Shown: positions 17,228-26,395, counted from the stretch's first letter. The stretch is 64,000 bases of DNA from CAZCBX01 sp964497185 (GCA_964497185.1 CAZCBX010000013.1:1-64000), one strand, 5' to 3'. A program made the numbers and translations. Notes: generated from the letters alone by a model not told the origin.

Positions 17228-17320
17228 GGGCTTTGCCCATTGGGAAGCGGATGAGGGGACACACGGCGAGGCTTTGCCTCTTGGGGGAAAAGACGAGAGG
17301 ACACACCTAAAGGTATGTCC
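17228..17320. repeat. Cluster of small hairpins between queA and tgt
   Basis: GGGCTTTGCCC (17228-17238), GAGGCTTTGCCTC (17268-17280) and GGACACACC-TAAA-GGTATGTCC (17299-17320) are three adjacent inverted repeats in the 180-base gap. The last begins just beyond the queA stop. GAGGGGACACAC and GAGAGGACACAC are near-direct repeats inside it. No T tract is positioned for minus-strand termination. Confidence 0.6.
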
Positions 17321-17326
17321 CCGTCG

Positions 17327-18397
17327 TTACAATATTAGCATTGCGTCGCCGTAGCTGTAGAATTGGTATTGGTGGTCGATGGCTTCTTGGTAGATTTTTT
17401 GGAGTGTTTGTGCGCCGTCTTGGCCCAGCATGGCGGCCACCAGCAACAAAAGTGAAGAGCCAGGCAAATGAAAATTGGTAATCAGCGCATCAATCACTTT
17501 CATTTGATACGGCGGAAAAATAAACAATTCACTGCTGGCCCGCACGTCCATCACCGGCGCGTCAAATTGTGCCCATGTCTCCAAGCTACGCACCACAGTG
17601 GTTCCCACCGCCACCACACGGCCCTTTTTCTGCTGCTGCACGCGGGTGATTTTTTCAGCCACGGTTTGATCGATTTCAAAATATTCTTGATGCAGTTTCT
17701 TTTGTTCAAAATTCTTTTGCGACAGGGGTGCAAAAGTACCCCAGCCCACTTCTAAAAAAATTTTTTCAATCTGCACGCCTTGCGCCGCCAATGTTTGCAA
17801 CAATTCCGGCGTAAAATGAAGCCCCGCTGTGGGCGCTGCGCTGGCACCGGATGTTTGCGCAAAAACTGTTTGATATGCTTGCTCGTCTGACGGACTGTAC
17901 TCTGGTTGGCCCTGCCCTCTGCGCTGCTTGCGTATATAAGGTGGCAATGGCAATTGGCCATGATCCTGCAAATGGGCATTGAGCCTTTCCAAAGCGCATT
18001 GAACCACCACCTTGGCCAACTTTTCATGGCGGGAAAGAATCCGAAAAGTCACGTCTTCAAACAAAACAAACGGCTGATTCATCGGTAGGTTTTTGCCAGA
18101 CACGATCACTTCCCACGTGCAGTAGTTTTGAGTGCTTTCAAGAAGCTGCAAAAAGACCATTTCCTGTTTGCGTTTCTTCGGGCCCGTCCAGTACAACCGT
18201 TTGGGACTCACTTTGGCTTGATTGAGAATGAGTAAATCCGTGGGTTCAAGGTAATCTTTAACATCCACAAAACGCCCGTGGGTGATTTTTTTGGTTTGTC
18301 GATCGTAAACAAGCAACTTGCATTGGTCCCGCTGCGATGAAGGCTGCGTGGCAATAAGATGATCGGGTAAATGAAAATTGAAATCCTGAGAAGCCAT
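17327..18397 (-). CDS. queA: S-adenosylmethionine:tRNA ribosyltransferase-isomerase
   Basis: The 356-residue QueA transfers and isomerises the ribose of SAM onto preQ1-tRNA to give epoxyqueuosine. Signature segments include DFNFHLPDHLIATQPSSQRD near the start, LPPYIR, AAPTAGLHFTPELL and the C-terminal ITNFHLPGSSLLLLVAA. Two transcriptionally linked steps of queuosine synthesis (queA, tgt) are thus present. ATG at 18397 overlaps the stop of the zinc-ribbon membrane protein gene (TAATG), so translation is probably coupled. Confidence 0.95.
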   Translation of the reverse strand: MASQDFNFHLPDHLIATQPSSQRDQCKLLVYDRQTKKITHGRFVDVKDYLEPTDLLILNQAKVSPKRLYWTGPKKRKQEMVFLQLLESTQNYCTWEVIVSGKNLPMNQPFVLFEDVTFRILSRHEKLAKVVVQCALERLNAHLQDHGQLPLPPYIRKQRRGQGQPEYSPSDEQAYQTVFAQTSGASAAPTAGLHFTPELLQTLAAQGVQIEKIFLEVGWGTFAPLSQKNFEQKKLHQEYFEIDQTVAEKITRVQQQKKGRVVAVGTTVVRSLETWAQFDAPVMDVRASSELFIFPPYQMKVIDALITNFHLPGSSLLLLVAAMLGQDGAQTLQKIYQEAIDHQYQFYSYGDAMLIL

Positions 18398-19047
18398 TAC
18401 ACTCGTTTGGTTTCTCGGCCACAGCTTCGGCACACCATTTCTTGTGCGGGACGAACCAACCAAATGCTGCCCAGAACAATGCGCAAGTCATTGGCACCTT
18501 GTGGCACTTCTTTGTAAAAAGTTTTAAGCTGAATTTGATCTGGGTTGCTGCCTGGCGCGGGTCGGGTTTTGCCTTTGCAGTATTCACAGGCTTTAAAAGG
18601 GTCGGAGCGAATCCAAGCCAATGCTTCATCTTTGGTCGGAAAACCAGACATCGACCGCTGCGCAAAGGTGAGCTCATCGACGTATTCTTCGGTGGGCAAC
18701 AACTCTTGAACAGCCAGCGCTTTGGCCATGGGGGTAGAACTTTTTTGCGTCAACACCGGCCACACGATCATGCCAAGACTGATGATCAATAGAACATACA
18801 ACAAGAAATCCACTTTTAGTTTTTTGCGCCAAATTTCCGCCACGATCCATGTTTTCTCGGCCTTTAGAGAGGGGATGAGGTCTTGATCGGTGGTGCCCTG
18901 CACTTCGACCATTTCCATGTCAATGGCGGCAGTTTGTTCTTGGAGCATTTCTACAGGAAAAGGATGGATCTTTTGCAATGGGCTTAAAGATAAAAACGCC
19001 AGAGCCAATATGGTGGCTCCCATCAATGTAATGCCTTTTTTTGTCAT
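18397..19047 (-). CDS. Membrane protein with C-terminal zinc-ribbon-like cysteine pairs
   Basis: A 216-residue protein with hydrophobic segments at about 7-25 and 80-102 and a cytoplasmic or periplasmic domain after them. The C-terminal 90 residues carry two CxxC pairs, CEYCKGKTRP and VCRSCGRETKRV, about 50 residues apart, which looks like a zinc ribbon. No known family is recognised. Its stop overlaps the queA start by one base and it lies 9 bases after the glycosylase-like gene, so all three are likely cotranscribed. Confidence 0.7.
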   Translation of the reverse strand: MTKKGITLMGATILALAFLSLSPLQKIHPFPVEMLQEQTAAIDMEMVEVQGTTDQDLIPSLKAEKTWIVAEIWRKKLKVDFLLYVLLIISLGMIVWPVLTQKSSTPMAKALAVQELLPTEEYVDELTFAQRSMSGFPTKDEALAWIRSDPFKACEYCKGKTRPAPGSNPDQIQLKTFYKEVPQGANDLRIVLGSIWLVRPAQEMVCRSCGRETKRV

Positions 19048-19056
19048 GCTTGTTTT

Positions 19057-19800
19057 TTACCCTTTTCGGGAAAGTTTTTTGCCTGTTCTTTTACATATCA
19101 TTGCGTGAAGGTTTTTCATATCTTCCCATGCTTCTTTTTTGGCCGCCGGATGCGCCAGCAAAAAATCGGGGGCATGGGTTACCAGTGCAGGGATGCCCTC
19201 GACTGAATATGTGTTGGAACGCAAACTGTCCAGCGAAGCATTTTCTTGATCGGCAACGCTGCGGCCAGCCACCTCGCCCAAGGCCAAAATCATGGCGGGT
19301 TGCACATGTTGCACCTGTGAGAGCCAATAACGCCGGCACTGCTTCCACTGGTCGGTGGTGACCTCATCTTTTTGGTTGGGTCTGCATTTCACCACAGGTG
19401 TCATGTATATTTGGCTTGAAGTTAAACCAATGGCCGACACCATTTTTGCAAACAATTGGCCTGTTGCGCCCATCAGCGGCTTGCCTTTCAAATCATCTTC
19501 AGGCGTGGGGGCTGGCGCAATCACCATCAAATCAGCTTGCATGGCGCCCACGCCAAACACGGTTTTGTTTCTGTGCTGATGCAAACCACATTGTCTACAC
19601 GCTTGAACCTGCGCAGCCATGTCTTGCAACGTTGCTGAACCCGTGGCTTGTGTTGAACATGTTTGAGCTTGCGCCTCAGAGGCTGCTGAAACCGAAACAG
19701 GCAAACTGGTGTAACCCGCGCGTCGATAATCCATCAAAAGGGTTCGCGCTGCACCGATGAGTTCGGCCATGGATTCGTTGGATGTGTTCGATTGCGTCAT
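19057..19800 (-). CDS. Family 4-type uracil-DNA glycosylase-like iron-sulfur protein
   Basis: The 247-residue protein has the fold signature of family 4 uracil-DNA glycosylases. Four cysteines are placed as in the 4Fe-4S cluster (C68, C71 in CRQCGLH; C139 in VVKCRPN; C155 in QCRRYW), and VFGVGAMQADLMVIAPAPTPED and GKPLMGATGQLF are visible. The active-site motif normally GEAPGxDE here reads APAPTPE (95-101). The second motif, normally YHPS/A, reads THAP (208-211). Catalytic residues therefore differ from the family consensus. It may be inactive, alter substrate range, or act as a DNA-binding Fe-S protein. The N-terminal 60 residues are an extension of low similarity. Confidence 0.8.
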   Translation of the reverse strand: MTQSNTSNESMAELIGAARTLLMDYRRAGYTSLPVSVSAASEAQAQTCSTQATGSATLQDMAAQVQACRQCGLHQHRNKTVFGVGAMQADLMVIAPAPTPEDDLKGKPLMGATGQLFAKMVSAIGLTSSQIYMTPVVKCRPNQKDEVTTDQWKQCRRYWLSQVQHVQPAMILALGEVAGRSVADQENASLDSLRSNTYSVEGIPALVTHAPDFLLAHPAAKKEAWEDMKNLHAMICKRTGKKLSRKG

Positions 19801-19930
19801 GAGGAGGTTACCGTTGGTTTCTTCTTTTTTAATACTTAATTCATCATAATAGTTTGCACTAGGCGCTATCCGTTATATCCTTAGGCGAAGGGAATTGAAA
19901 ATCAAAAAAAATTTTCATGCGCAAAGCACC

Positions 19931-21226
19931 ATGTCATCAATCAAAGTCGCCATTGTAAACGGATACCGAACCCCATTTGTTAAAGCTGGCGGTGCATTTA
20001 ATTTTGTACCGGCGCAAGAACTGGGTCGTGTGGTGACCCATGAACTCCTCGCGCGCACCGGCGTCGACCCCAATCACGTCGATGAAGTCATTTTCGGCAA
20101 CGTGGCTCAACCCATGGACGCCACCAATATCGGACGCGTCATCGCTTTGCAAGCCGGTTTGCCCATCACGACATCTGCTTACACCGTTTCTCGCAATTGT
20201 GCGTCTGGCATGCAGTCCATTGCCAGTGGCATGGATCTGATTCAAGCCGGCAAAGCGCAAGTGGTCATTGCCGGCGGCACGGAATCCATGAGCAACATCC
20301 CCCTGGTCTTCTCCAAAGACATGAGCACATTTTTATCGGACCTGGCGCGGGCCAAATCCCCCATGGCCAAACTGCGCCAACTGGCTCAAGTGCGCCCCTC
20401 TCTATTTAAGCCCATCATTGCTTTGCTGCAGGGCCTTAAAGACCCTTTTTGTGGCTTAAACATGGGACAAACAGCCCAAATCTTGGCCAACGAATATGGC
20501 ATCACCCGCGACATGCAAGACCAATTTGCTTTGCAAAGCCATCAAAAGACCATTCGGGCGATGGAATCGGGCCGTATGCAGGAAGAAGTCGTGCCTGTTT
20601 TTGCCAGCCAAGACAAGCGCATTGTCGACAGAGACATTGGGCCCCGCGCCAATCAAACCTTAGAGGCGCTCGCAAAACTCAAACCTTATTTTGACCGAAG
20701 GCACGGCAATGTCACCGTTGGCAATAGTTGTCCCATCACCGATGGCGCCAGCGCCATTTTGCTGATGAGTGAAGAAGCGGTCGCCCAATACGGTGCCAAA
20801 CCGTTGGCTTGGATTCATAGTTATGCCTTTGGCGGTCTCGACCCCAAACGCATGGGGTTGGGTCCCGCTGTTGCTTCGCCTTTGGCGCTGAAAAAAGCGG
20901 GCAAAAAACTGGCCGACATGGAGCTGATTGAAATCAATGAAGCCTTTGCCGCGCAGGTTTTATCGGTGATGCACGTGTTTGCTCATCCTGCCGATGCGCA
21001 GCATGTGGGTATTCCCCACACGGATTTATTATCGGCCGTCGACCCCAACATTGTAAATGTCAATGGTGGCGCCATCGCCCTGGGCCATCCAGTCGGTACG
21101 TCCGGCAACCGCATTGTCATGACCTTGGCCCACGAATTAACCTTGCGAAAAAAACAATGGGGGCTTGCCTCCATATGCATTGGCGGAGGCCAAGGCGGCG
21201 CCATGGTTTTGGAGCGTGTAGCATGA
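19931..21226 (+). CDS. fadI: Acetyl-CoA acyltransferase (FadI-type thiolase)
   Basis: The 431-residue thiolase II catalyses the last step of beta-oxidation, releasing acetyl-CoA. The acyl-accepting cysteine is in RNCASGMQSIASG, the histidine in NVNGGAIALGHPVGTSG, and the second cysteine in ASICIGGGQGGAM. The insertion of about 30 residues after the first half (PSLFKPIIALLQGLKDPFCGLNMGQTA) fits the FadI branch. ATG 19931 matches the family start; an upstream TTG at 19895 would add 12 residues. Its stop overlaps the fadJ start (ATGA), as expected for a trifunctional-type complex. Confidence 0.92.
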   Translation: MSSIKVAIVNGYRTPFVKAGGAFNFVPAQELGRVVTHELLARTGVDPNHVDEVIFGNVAQPMDATNIGRVIALQAGLPITTSAYTVSRNCASGMQSIASGMDLIQAGKAQVVIAGGTESMSNIPLVFSKDMSTFLSDLARAKSPMAKLRQLAQVRPSLFKPIIALLQGLKDPFCGLNMGQTAQILANEYGITRDMQDQFALQSHQKTIRAMESGRMQEEVVPVFASQDKRIVDRDIGPRANQTLEALAKLKPYFDRRHGNVTVGNSCPITDGASAILLMSEEAVAQYGAKPLAWIHSYAFGGLDPKRMGLGPAVASPLALKKAGKKLADMELIEINEAFAAQVLSVMHVFAHPADAQHVGIPHTDLLSAVDPNIVNVNGGAIALGHPVGTSGNRIVMTLAHELTLRKKQWGLASICIGGGQGGAMVLERVA

Positions 21227-23334
21227 GTTCAACCTTTCAACATCTTGATTTTTCAATCACCGATCACGTGGCGTGGCTTGGCTTGGACATGGCTGATAAG
21301 TCGGTCAATGTTTTCAATCATCAAACCATGGAAGAATTTTCTCGGGCCATCCGTTTGGTCTACAGCCAGAATGACCTGTTGGGCTTGATCATTTATTCCA
21401 AAAAGAAGCACCAGTACATCGCGGGTGCAAGCATTGATGAAATTGCCTCCATCACAGACCCTTCCGTGGGCGCCGATAAAGCACGGCAAGGCCAAGACAT
21501 CATGCAATCCATTGAGAATCTCAAAATTCCGGTGGTGGCCGCCATCAATGGCCCTTGTGTCGGCGGTGGCTTAGAAATGGCATTGGCGTGCAGTTATCGC
21601 ATTGTCACGGACTCCCCTAAAGTGCGCCTGCAATTGCCCGAAGTGCAGCTTGGTATTTTACCCGGTTTTGGCGGGACTCAGCGGCTGCCCCAGTGGCTCG
21701 GCTTAACCCCTTCGCTGGACATGATCTTGGCCGCCAAACCCTTAGACGGCAAAAGAGCCCTTCGATTGGGTTTGGTTGATGACATCGTGCCTGAACCTTT
21801 GCTTTTGGACGTAGCCCAACAATGGCTTGCCAAGGGCAAACGCAAACCATTTCCTTACAAGCAGAAATTCTGGCAGCGAAAACTCGAAGCGCTTAAACCC
21901 GTGCAGAAAATCATACTCAACCAAGCGGGCAAAGCCGTGATGGCCAAAACCAAGGGACAATACCCAGCCCCCTTGCAAGCTTTGGAAGTGATTGAAAAAA
22001 CTTTTGGCCAGGACGATCCTTTTTCCTATGATTTGGAAGCCCAAAAACTAGGCAGCCTGGTCGCTTCACCCATTTGCAAATCACTGGTTGGGCTTTTTCA
22101 ATGGACCGAAGCCATCAAAAAAACCAAACCCAGCTTACCACCCCAGCCCATCTATAAGACTGCGGTATTGGGTGCGGGTGTCATGGGCGCAGGCATTGCA
22201 CATTTGTTTGCCAAAAAAGGGTTTGATGTTCGTGTAAAAGATATTTCGATCGACGCGCTGGAAAATGGCATGCGTCATATCCATCAACTGTTTGCCAAAG
22301 AACAGCGAAAAAAAAGATTGCCCAATCGATGGACCGATAATCACATGCACCGCGTTTCATTTACCACGCAAGATGAAGGCTTTCAGCGCTGCCAATTGGT
22401 GGTGGAAGCCATTGTGGAAGACATGGCGGTCAAAAAAAAGGTGCTGGGAGAGCTTACTCAGCACGTGTCGCAAGATACCATTATTGCCACCAATACATCG
22501 GCGCTATCCATTTCAGAAATGGCCAAAGCCATTGACCATCCAGAGCGCGTGGTGGGCTTTCACTTTTTTAATCCAGTTCATCGCATGCCGTTGATCGAAA
22601 TCATTCAAGGTCAACAAACCTCTGAACAAACCCTGTCTACAGCGTTTGCTTTTGCGCTGCAAATTGGCAAAACGCCCATTTTGGTTGCAGACAGTCCCGG
22701 CTTTTTGGTGAACCGAATCCTGGGCTTGTATTTGGGTGAAGCCATGCGCATGGCCGAAGAAGGGTTTTCCATTGGCACCATTGATGCAGCCATGGAAAAA
22801 TTTGGCATGCCCATGGGCCCGTTCAAACTCATCGATGAAGTGGGCATTGATGTTGCTCAGCATGTTGGCAAATTTCTATCCAGCCACTTTGATTATTTTC
22901 CCAGCCCGTCCAATCTGCTCAGCCGCATGATTGAGAAAAAGCGCCTGGGCAAAAAAAATGGCTTGGGTTTTTACGTGCACCAAAACAACAAAGCCCACCT
23001 GGATCGAAAATGGATCAAAAACCTCGGCTTGGAAAGCAAAGCTGAAACCGAAGACGAAACGCTCTACAAAGAAATTGCGGATCGTCTGGTGCTCTTGATG
23101 GCCAATGAAGCGTTTCGATGTCTTGAAGAAAAAGTGGTACGACAAGAGCGGGACGTCGATGTGGGCATGGTGCTGGGCACTGGTTTTGCCCCTTTTCGAG
23201 GCGGGTTGCTTAAATACGCACGAAGCCGCGATCTGCAAAATGTCCAAAGCCTGCTCAAGGCATTGGCCCAAAAACACGGCTCTCATTTTGCCCCCTGCAG
23301 CTATTTGGTTGAACAAAGCTATCGAGCACGATAA
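21223..23334 (+). CDS. fadJ: Bifunctional enoyl-CoA hydratase / 3-hydroxyacyl-CoA dehydrogenase (FadJ-type)
   Basis: The 703-residue protein has an N-terminal crotonase domain (about 1-190; oxyanion-hole segments IAGASIDEI and INGPCVGGGLEMALAC, catalytic region LPEVQLGILPGFGGTQRLP). An NAD-binding dehydrogenase domain follows (AVLGAGVMGAGIAHLFAKKG; VVGFHFFNPVHRMPLIEII with the catalytic His), then the C-terminal helical domain. It hydrates enoyl-CoA and oxidises the hydroxyacyl-CoA. With fadI it forms a fatty-acid oxidation complex. No acyl-CoA dehydrogenase lies nearby. Confidence 0.94.
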   Translation: MSSTFQHLDFSITDHVAWLGLDMADKSVNVFNHQTMEEFSRAIRLVYSQNDLLGLIIYSKKKHQYIAGASIDEIASITDPSVGADKARQGQDIMQSIENLKIPVVAAINGPCVGGGLEMALACSYRIVTDSPKVRLQLPEVQLGILPGFGGTQRLPQWLGLTPSLDMILAAKPLDGKRALRLGLVDDIVPEPLLLDVAQQWLAKGKRKPFPYKQKFWQRKLEALKPVQKIILNQAGKAVMAKTKGQYPAPLQALEVIEKTFGQDDPFSYDLEAQKLGSLVASPICKSLVGLFQWTEAIKKTKPSLPPQPIYKTAVLGAGVMGAGIAHLFAKKGFDVRVKDISIDALENGMRHIHQLFAKEQRKKRLPNRWTDNHMHRVSFTTQDEGFQRCQLVVEAIVEDMAVKKKVLGELTQHVSQDTIIATNTSALSISEMAKAIDHPERVVGFHFFNPVHRMPLIEIIQGQQTSEQTLSTAFAFALQIGKTPILVADSPGFLVNRILGLYLGEAMRMAEEGFSIGTIDAAMEKFGMPMGPFKLIDEVGIDVAQHVGKFLSSHFDYFPSPSNLLSRMIEKKRLGKKNGLGFYVHQNNKAHLDRKWIKNLGLESKAETEDETLYKEIADRLVLLMANEAFRCLEEKVVRQERDVDVGMVLGTGFAPFRGGLLKYARSRDLQNVQSLLKALAQKHGSHFAPCSYLVEQSYRAR

Positions 23335-23343
23335 AACCAACGC

Positions 23344-24174
23344 ATGGTATGGCAAAAACTGCGCAACCTAGACGCACGCGTATTTCAAATCCTATTTTTA
23401 AGCAGTTTTTTGATCGCTGGGTTGAGCCTGCTGTCGTTTGATGTCACCCCCCTTCAATGTTTGTTATGCATCACCGCCTGCTTGGCTGCACAATGGGCAG
23501 GACTCCATTATTTCAACGTACCCACCAAGGCCTATGCCAGTGCCTGCATTACGGGCTTAAGCCTCTGTTTATTGTTACGCGCCAACGCGCTTTGGGTTCA
23601 TCCACTGGCAGGTTTTCTGGCCATTGGCTCCAAATTCCTGCTTCGGTCCAAGCAAAAACATATTTTTAATCCTGCCAATTTCGGCATCGTCCTCGCGCTG
23701 CTCCTCACACCCAGCTGGATTTCCACGGGTCAATGGGGCCACGCACTGTTGCAAGCTGGGTGGTTGATTGCCTTGGGCTTTGTGGTCACCCATCGCGCGC
23801 AAACCAGATGGATCAGTCTTAAGTTTTTATGTCTTTTTATGCTTTTGGTGGGCCTGCGCAATGCTTGGCTGGGCTTTGAATTTGCGTTGACCGTGCATGC
23901 ATTTCAAAATGGTGCTTTGCTGCTCTTTGCTTTTTTCATGGTCTCCGATCCCAAAACCAATCCAGATACCTCTCTGGCGCAGTGGGGCCATCTAACGCTT
24001 TTGGTGCTGCTTTTCGCCCTGCTCAAATTTGAAGCGCAACGCCCCGCTGCCCTGTTTTATGCTTTATTCATCGCATGCATCGCCGGGTGGCTTGTTTCTC
24101 TGCTCGCAAACCTTGGCCACCGCCTTGAAGCGCTGACCAACAAAAAAATCTTTGCAAGTTCGAAGATTCAATGA
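23344..24174 (+). CDS. RnfD/NqrB-like membrane protein, orphan
   Basis: A 276-residue, very hydrophobic protein with about nine predicted helices. HIFNPANFGIVLALLL and FFMVSDPKTNPDTS are the two most conserved stretches of the RnfD/NqrB/RseP-neighbour family of ion-translocating electron-transport subunits. The flavin-attachment SGAT/SATP-type motif is not obvious. No other Rnf or Nqr subunit is in the window. It starts 9 bases after fadJ and overlaps the next gene (ATGA), so it pairs with the DUF2330 protein. Electron or ion transport is inferred from family resemblance only. Confidence 0.7.
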   Translation: MVWQKLRNLDARVFQILFLSSFLIAGLSLLSFDVTPLQCLLCITACLAAQWAGLHYFNVPTKAYASACITGLSLCLLLRANALWVHPLAGFLAIGSKFLLRSKQKHIFNPANFGIVLALLLTPSWISTGQWGHALLQAGWLIALGFVVTHRAQTRWISLKFLCLFMLLVGLRNAWLGFEFALTVHAFQNGALLLFAFFMVSDPKTNPDTSLAQWGHLTLLVLLFALLKFEAQRPAALFYALFIACIAGWLVSLLANLGHRLEALTNKKIFASSKIQ

Positions 24175-25577
24175 GAAAAAAAGGTATGAAAACAAAATTA
24201 TCACTCTTGGCTTTCGGGCTTGTTGCATCAATAAATGTGGGTTTTGCACCTTCAGCCCATGCTTTTTGTGGGTTTTACGTCGGAAAAGCTGGCACCGACT
24301 TGTTCAACAAAGCCTCGCAAGTTGTGCTGGTGCGCAACGAAAACAAAACCGTCATCAGCATGATGAATGACTACCAAGGCGACCTCGAAGAGTTTGCCAT
24401 GGTGGTGCCCGTACCAGAGCTGCTCAAACGGGAGCAAATCAATGTGGGCGAAAAAGTATTGTTTGACCGCATCGATGCATTCACCGCCCCGCGTCTGGTT
24501 GAGTACTATGATTCAGATCCTTGCCAACAGGTGGTTTATGAAAGCATGATGCGCAGTACAGTGGCTTCGGACGAAGGAAAGAGAGGCGGGACAACTCAAA
24601 GCAAGTCTTTGGGTGTGACCATTGAAGCCAGCTACACCGTGGGCGAGTACGATATTTTGATTTTATCGGCCAAAGAGTCCAACGGCTTGGAAAAATGGCT
24701 TACACAAAACCATTACAAACTGCCCAAAGGCGCCTCAAGCGCATTAAAACCGTATATCAACATGGGCATGAAATTTTTTGTCGCCAAAGTGAATTTAAAA
24801 GAAAAAAACAAAACCGGCTTGTCCTACTTGCGACCTTTGCAGGTGGCCTTTGAGTCGGAAAGATTCATGTTGCCGATTCGCCTGGGCACCCTCAACGCCA
24901 AAGATCAGCAAGATTTGATTGTTTATGTGCTGACCCAACAAGGCCGGGTGGAAACCACCAATTACCGAACGGTTGAATTGCAAACGGGTATGGACCTACC
25001 CATTTTTGTCAAAGATGATTTCGGCGCTTTTTACCAGGACATGTTTGCAGAGGCGGTTCAACGAGAAAATGGTCGAGCGGTGTTTACTGAATATTTTTGG
25101 AACATGGGTTGGTGCGATCCATGTGCCGCAGATCCCCTCTCTCCAGAAGAACTGCGCAAACTGGGCGTATTTTGGTTGCCCGCAAACCCTAGCCTTCCAT
25201 CCAATATCGCCACTCGATCGTTGCGTCGCCAGCCACCGACGGGCATCATGCCGCGAAAAGGTCCCCTACCGGTCATGGTGACCCGATTGCATCTTCGGTA
25301 TGATCAAAAAACCTTTCCAGAGGATCTTTTTTTTCAAGAAACCAAAGATCAACAAAACTTTCAAGCGCGCTATGTTCTTCGTCATCCGTGGAAAGGCGAT
25401 CCCAATCAATGTGAGGCAGCCAGACAGTATTTTGAAACCACCTTGCCCAAACGTGAAGAAACTCAAGCGCAAAACCTAGCCACACTCACCGGCTGGGATA
25501 TTGGTGAAATTCGCAAAAAAGCCGGCTACGGCCAATTGCCCAAACCCAAACCCTGGTGGCACAATTTGTGGAAGTAG
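24171..25577 (+). CDS. DUF2330 domain protein, exported
   Basis: The 468-residue protein starts with a signal peptide (SLLALAFG-like core, cleavage near SAHAFCGF). The mature protein begins CGFYVGKAGTDLFNKASQVVLVRNENKTVISMMNDY, the signature of DUF2330 proteins, with a VVPVP turn further on and several cysteines (for example CQQVVY and GWCDPCAAD). The function of the domain is unknown. It is translationally coupled to the RnfD-like gene, suggesting a joint membrane/periplasmic role. ATG 24171 is used; ATG 24186 is an alternative that would shorten the basic N-region. Confidence 0.75.
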   Translation: MRKKGMKTKLSLLAFGLVASINVGFAPSAHAFCGFYVGKAGTDLFNKASQVVLVRNENKTVISMMNDYQGDLEEFAMVVPVPELLKREQINVGEKVLFDRIDAFTAPRLVEYYDSDPCQQVVYESMMRSTVASDEGKRGGTTQSKSLGVTIEASYTVGEYDILILSAKESNGLEKWLTQNHYKLPKGASSALKPYINMGMKFFVAKVNLKEKNKTGLSYLRPLQVAFESERFMLPIRLGTLNAKDQQDLIVYVLTQQGRVETTNYRTVELQTGMDLPIFVKDDFGAFYQDMFAEAVQRENGRAVFTEYFWNMGWCDPCAADPLSPEELRKLGVFWLPANPSLPSNIATRSLRRQPPTGIMPRKGPLPVMVTRLHLRYDQKTFPEDLFFQETKDQQNFQARYVLRHPWKGDPNQCEAARQYFETTLPKREETQAQNLATLTGWDIGEIRKKAGYGQLPKPKPWWHNLWK

Positions 25578-25599
25578 GCCTGTGCCCAATCAACCTTAA

Positions 25600-26094
25600 C
25601 TATTTAGTGATGTAACCTTCATTATCCGGCAATGCATAATGACCCCGGCTATTTTGTCGAGGTTGATCATTTGAGCCGGAATTTAAAAACTCACAGTGCC
25701 CTTCAAAACTCAAGCCGTCCAACTTGTTGTCATACACAACAGTGTGAGGCGCAGTGATTTGTGCAACATCTTGGTGAATTTGAACCCTCGCACCGACGCC
25801 CGCATCCGAATCGAAAATTCCCATTTTGATTGGCATTTGTTCAGGTAATTTTGCTTCAAACGTGAAGGTAAACCGATCGGAGTTGGGAAATTCCGTCGAA
25901 TCAAATGCTTGTTTGATAAAACTTTTTTGATCGCCTGGGTTGAAATAAAATGTGTGATCCCATAGTTGTTTTTTCTGCTTCAATGCTGTTTCAAATACCG
26001 TGCAATGGACTTGTCTTGCTTGGGCATGGCTTTGGATACCAAAAAGTAGAATACTGATGCCCAACGCCCACGACAAAAACGAATTTTGTTTCAT
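25600..26094 (-). CDS. Secreted protein of unknown function
   Basis: The 164-residue product has a clear signal peptide (FLSWALGISILLFGIQSHA, cleavage before QARQ) and a good ribosome binding site (AAGGAAAAG, 7 bases before ATG). The mature part is likely beta-rich and has two cysteines, near residues 31 and 136, that could form a disulfide. No family is recognised. It faces the DUF2330 gene tail to tail with 22 bases between stops. Confidence 0.7.
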   Translation of the reverse strand: MKQNSFLSWALGISILLFGIQSHAQARQVHCTVFETALKQKKQLWDHTFYFNPGDQKSFIKQAFDSTEFPNSDRFTFTFEAKLPEQMPIKMGIFDSDAGVGARVQIHQDVAQITAPHTVVYDNKLDGLSFEGHCEFLNSGSNDQPRQNSRGHYALPDNEGYITK

Positions 26095-26191
26095 GCTTTC
26101 TTTTCCTTGTTTTTCAAATTGCTTGGCTTAAAAATTGAATCCTGCATGATGCCTTTCAAAAGATGCAAAAAAAACATCCCTTTTGATTGGT

Positions 26192-26296
26192 TTACAAGGA
26201 TACAATCATCCAGCCCATCAATGCCATATGGCCCGCGATGGCGGCCATACCACCTACATAATAGATGACGGCTTGAAAGTCTTTGGTTGTTTTCAT
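26192..26296 (-). CDS. 34-residue membrane microprotein, copy A
   Basis: Read on the minus strand, the frame MKTTKDFQAVIYYVGGMA...GWMIVSL ends with TAA and is preceded by GAGGAAAAAGAA before the ATG at 26296. A second in-frame ATG at 26314 would add six residues but leaves no ribosome binding site. A short charged N-terminus is followed by one hydrophobic helix containing GG, a central histidine (H23) and an MGWMI motif. It is identical to copy B at 18 of 34 positions without gaps, and the identical residues cluster in the helix, which supports real coding. A sigma-54-like promoter lies at 26333-26349. Function unknown; a histidine within the membrane could bind metal or haem, or it may be a small subunit of a larger complex. 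Confidence 0.75.
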   Translation of the reverse strand: MKTTKDFQAVIYYVGGMAAIAGHMALMGWMIVSL

Positions 26297-26332
26297 TTCT
26301 TTTTCCTCTTTCATATTCATGATTAATAAAAG

Positions 26333-26349
26333 TACAAGAAGTATGCCAC
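26333..26349 (-). promoter_or_regulatory. Sigma-54-like promoter of microprotein A
   Basis: On the minus strand the sequence GTGGCATACTTCTTGTA has GG and GT separated by 10 bases. It matches the TGGCAC-N5-TTGCA consensus except for T in the -24 block and GT for GC in the -12 block. The same deviations and spacing occur upstream of copy B. The expected start of transcription is near 26322, giving a short leader. Confidence 0.45.
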
Positions 26350-26395
26350 AAGTAAGTGTAATAAAATCAGCAACTTACCCATACCGCTTTGCGAC

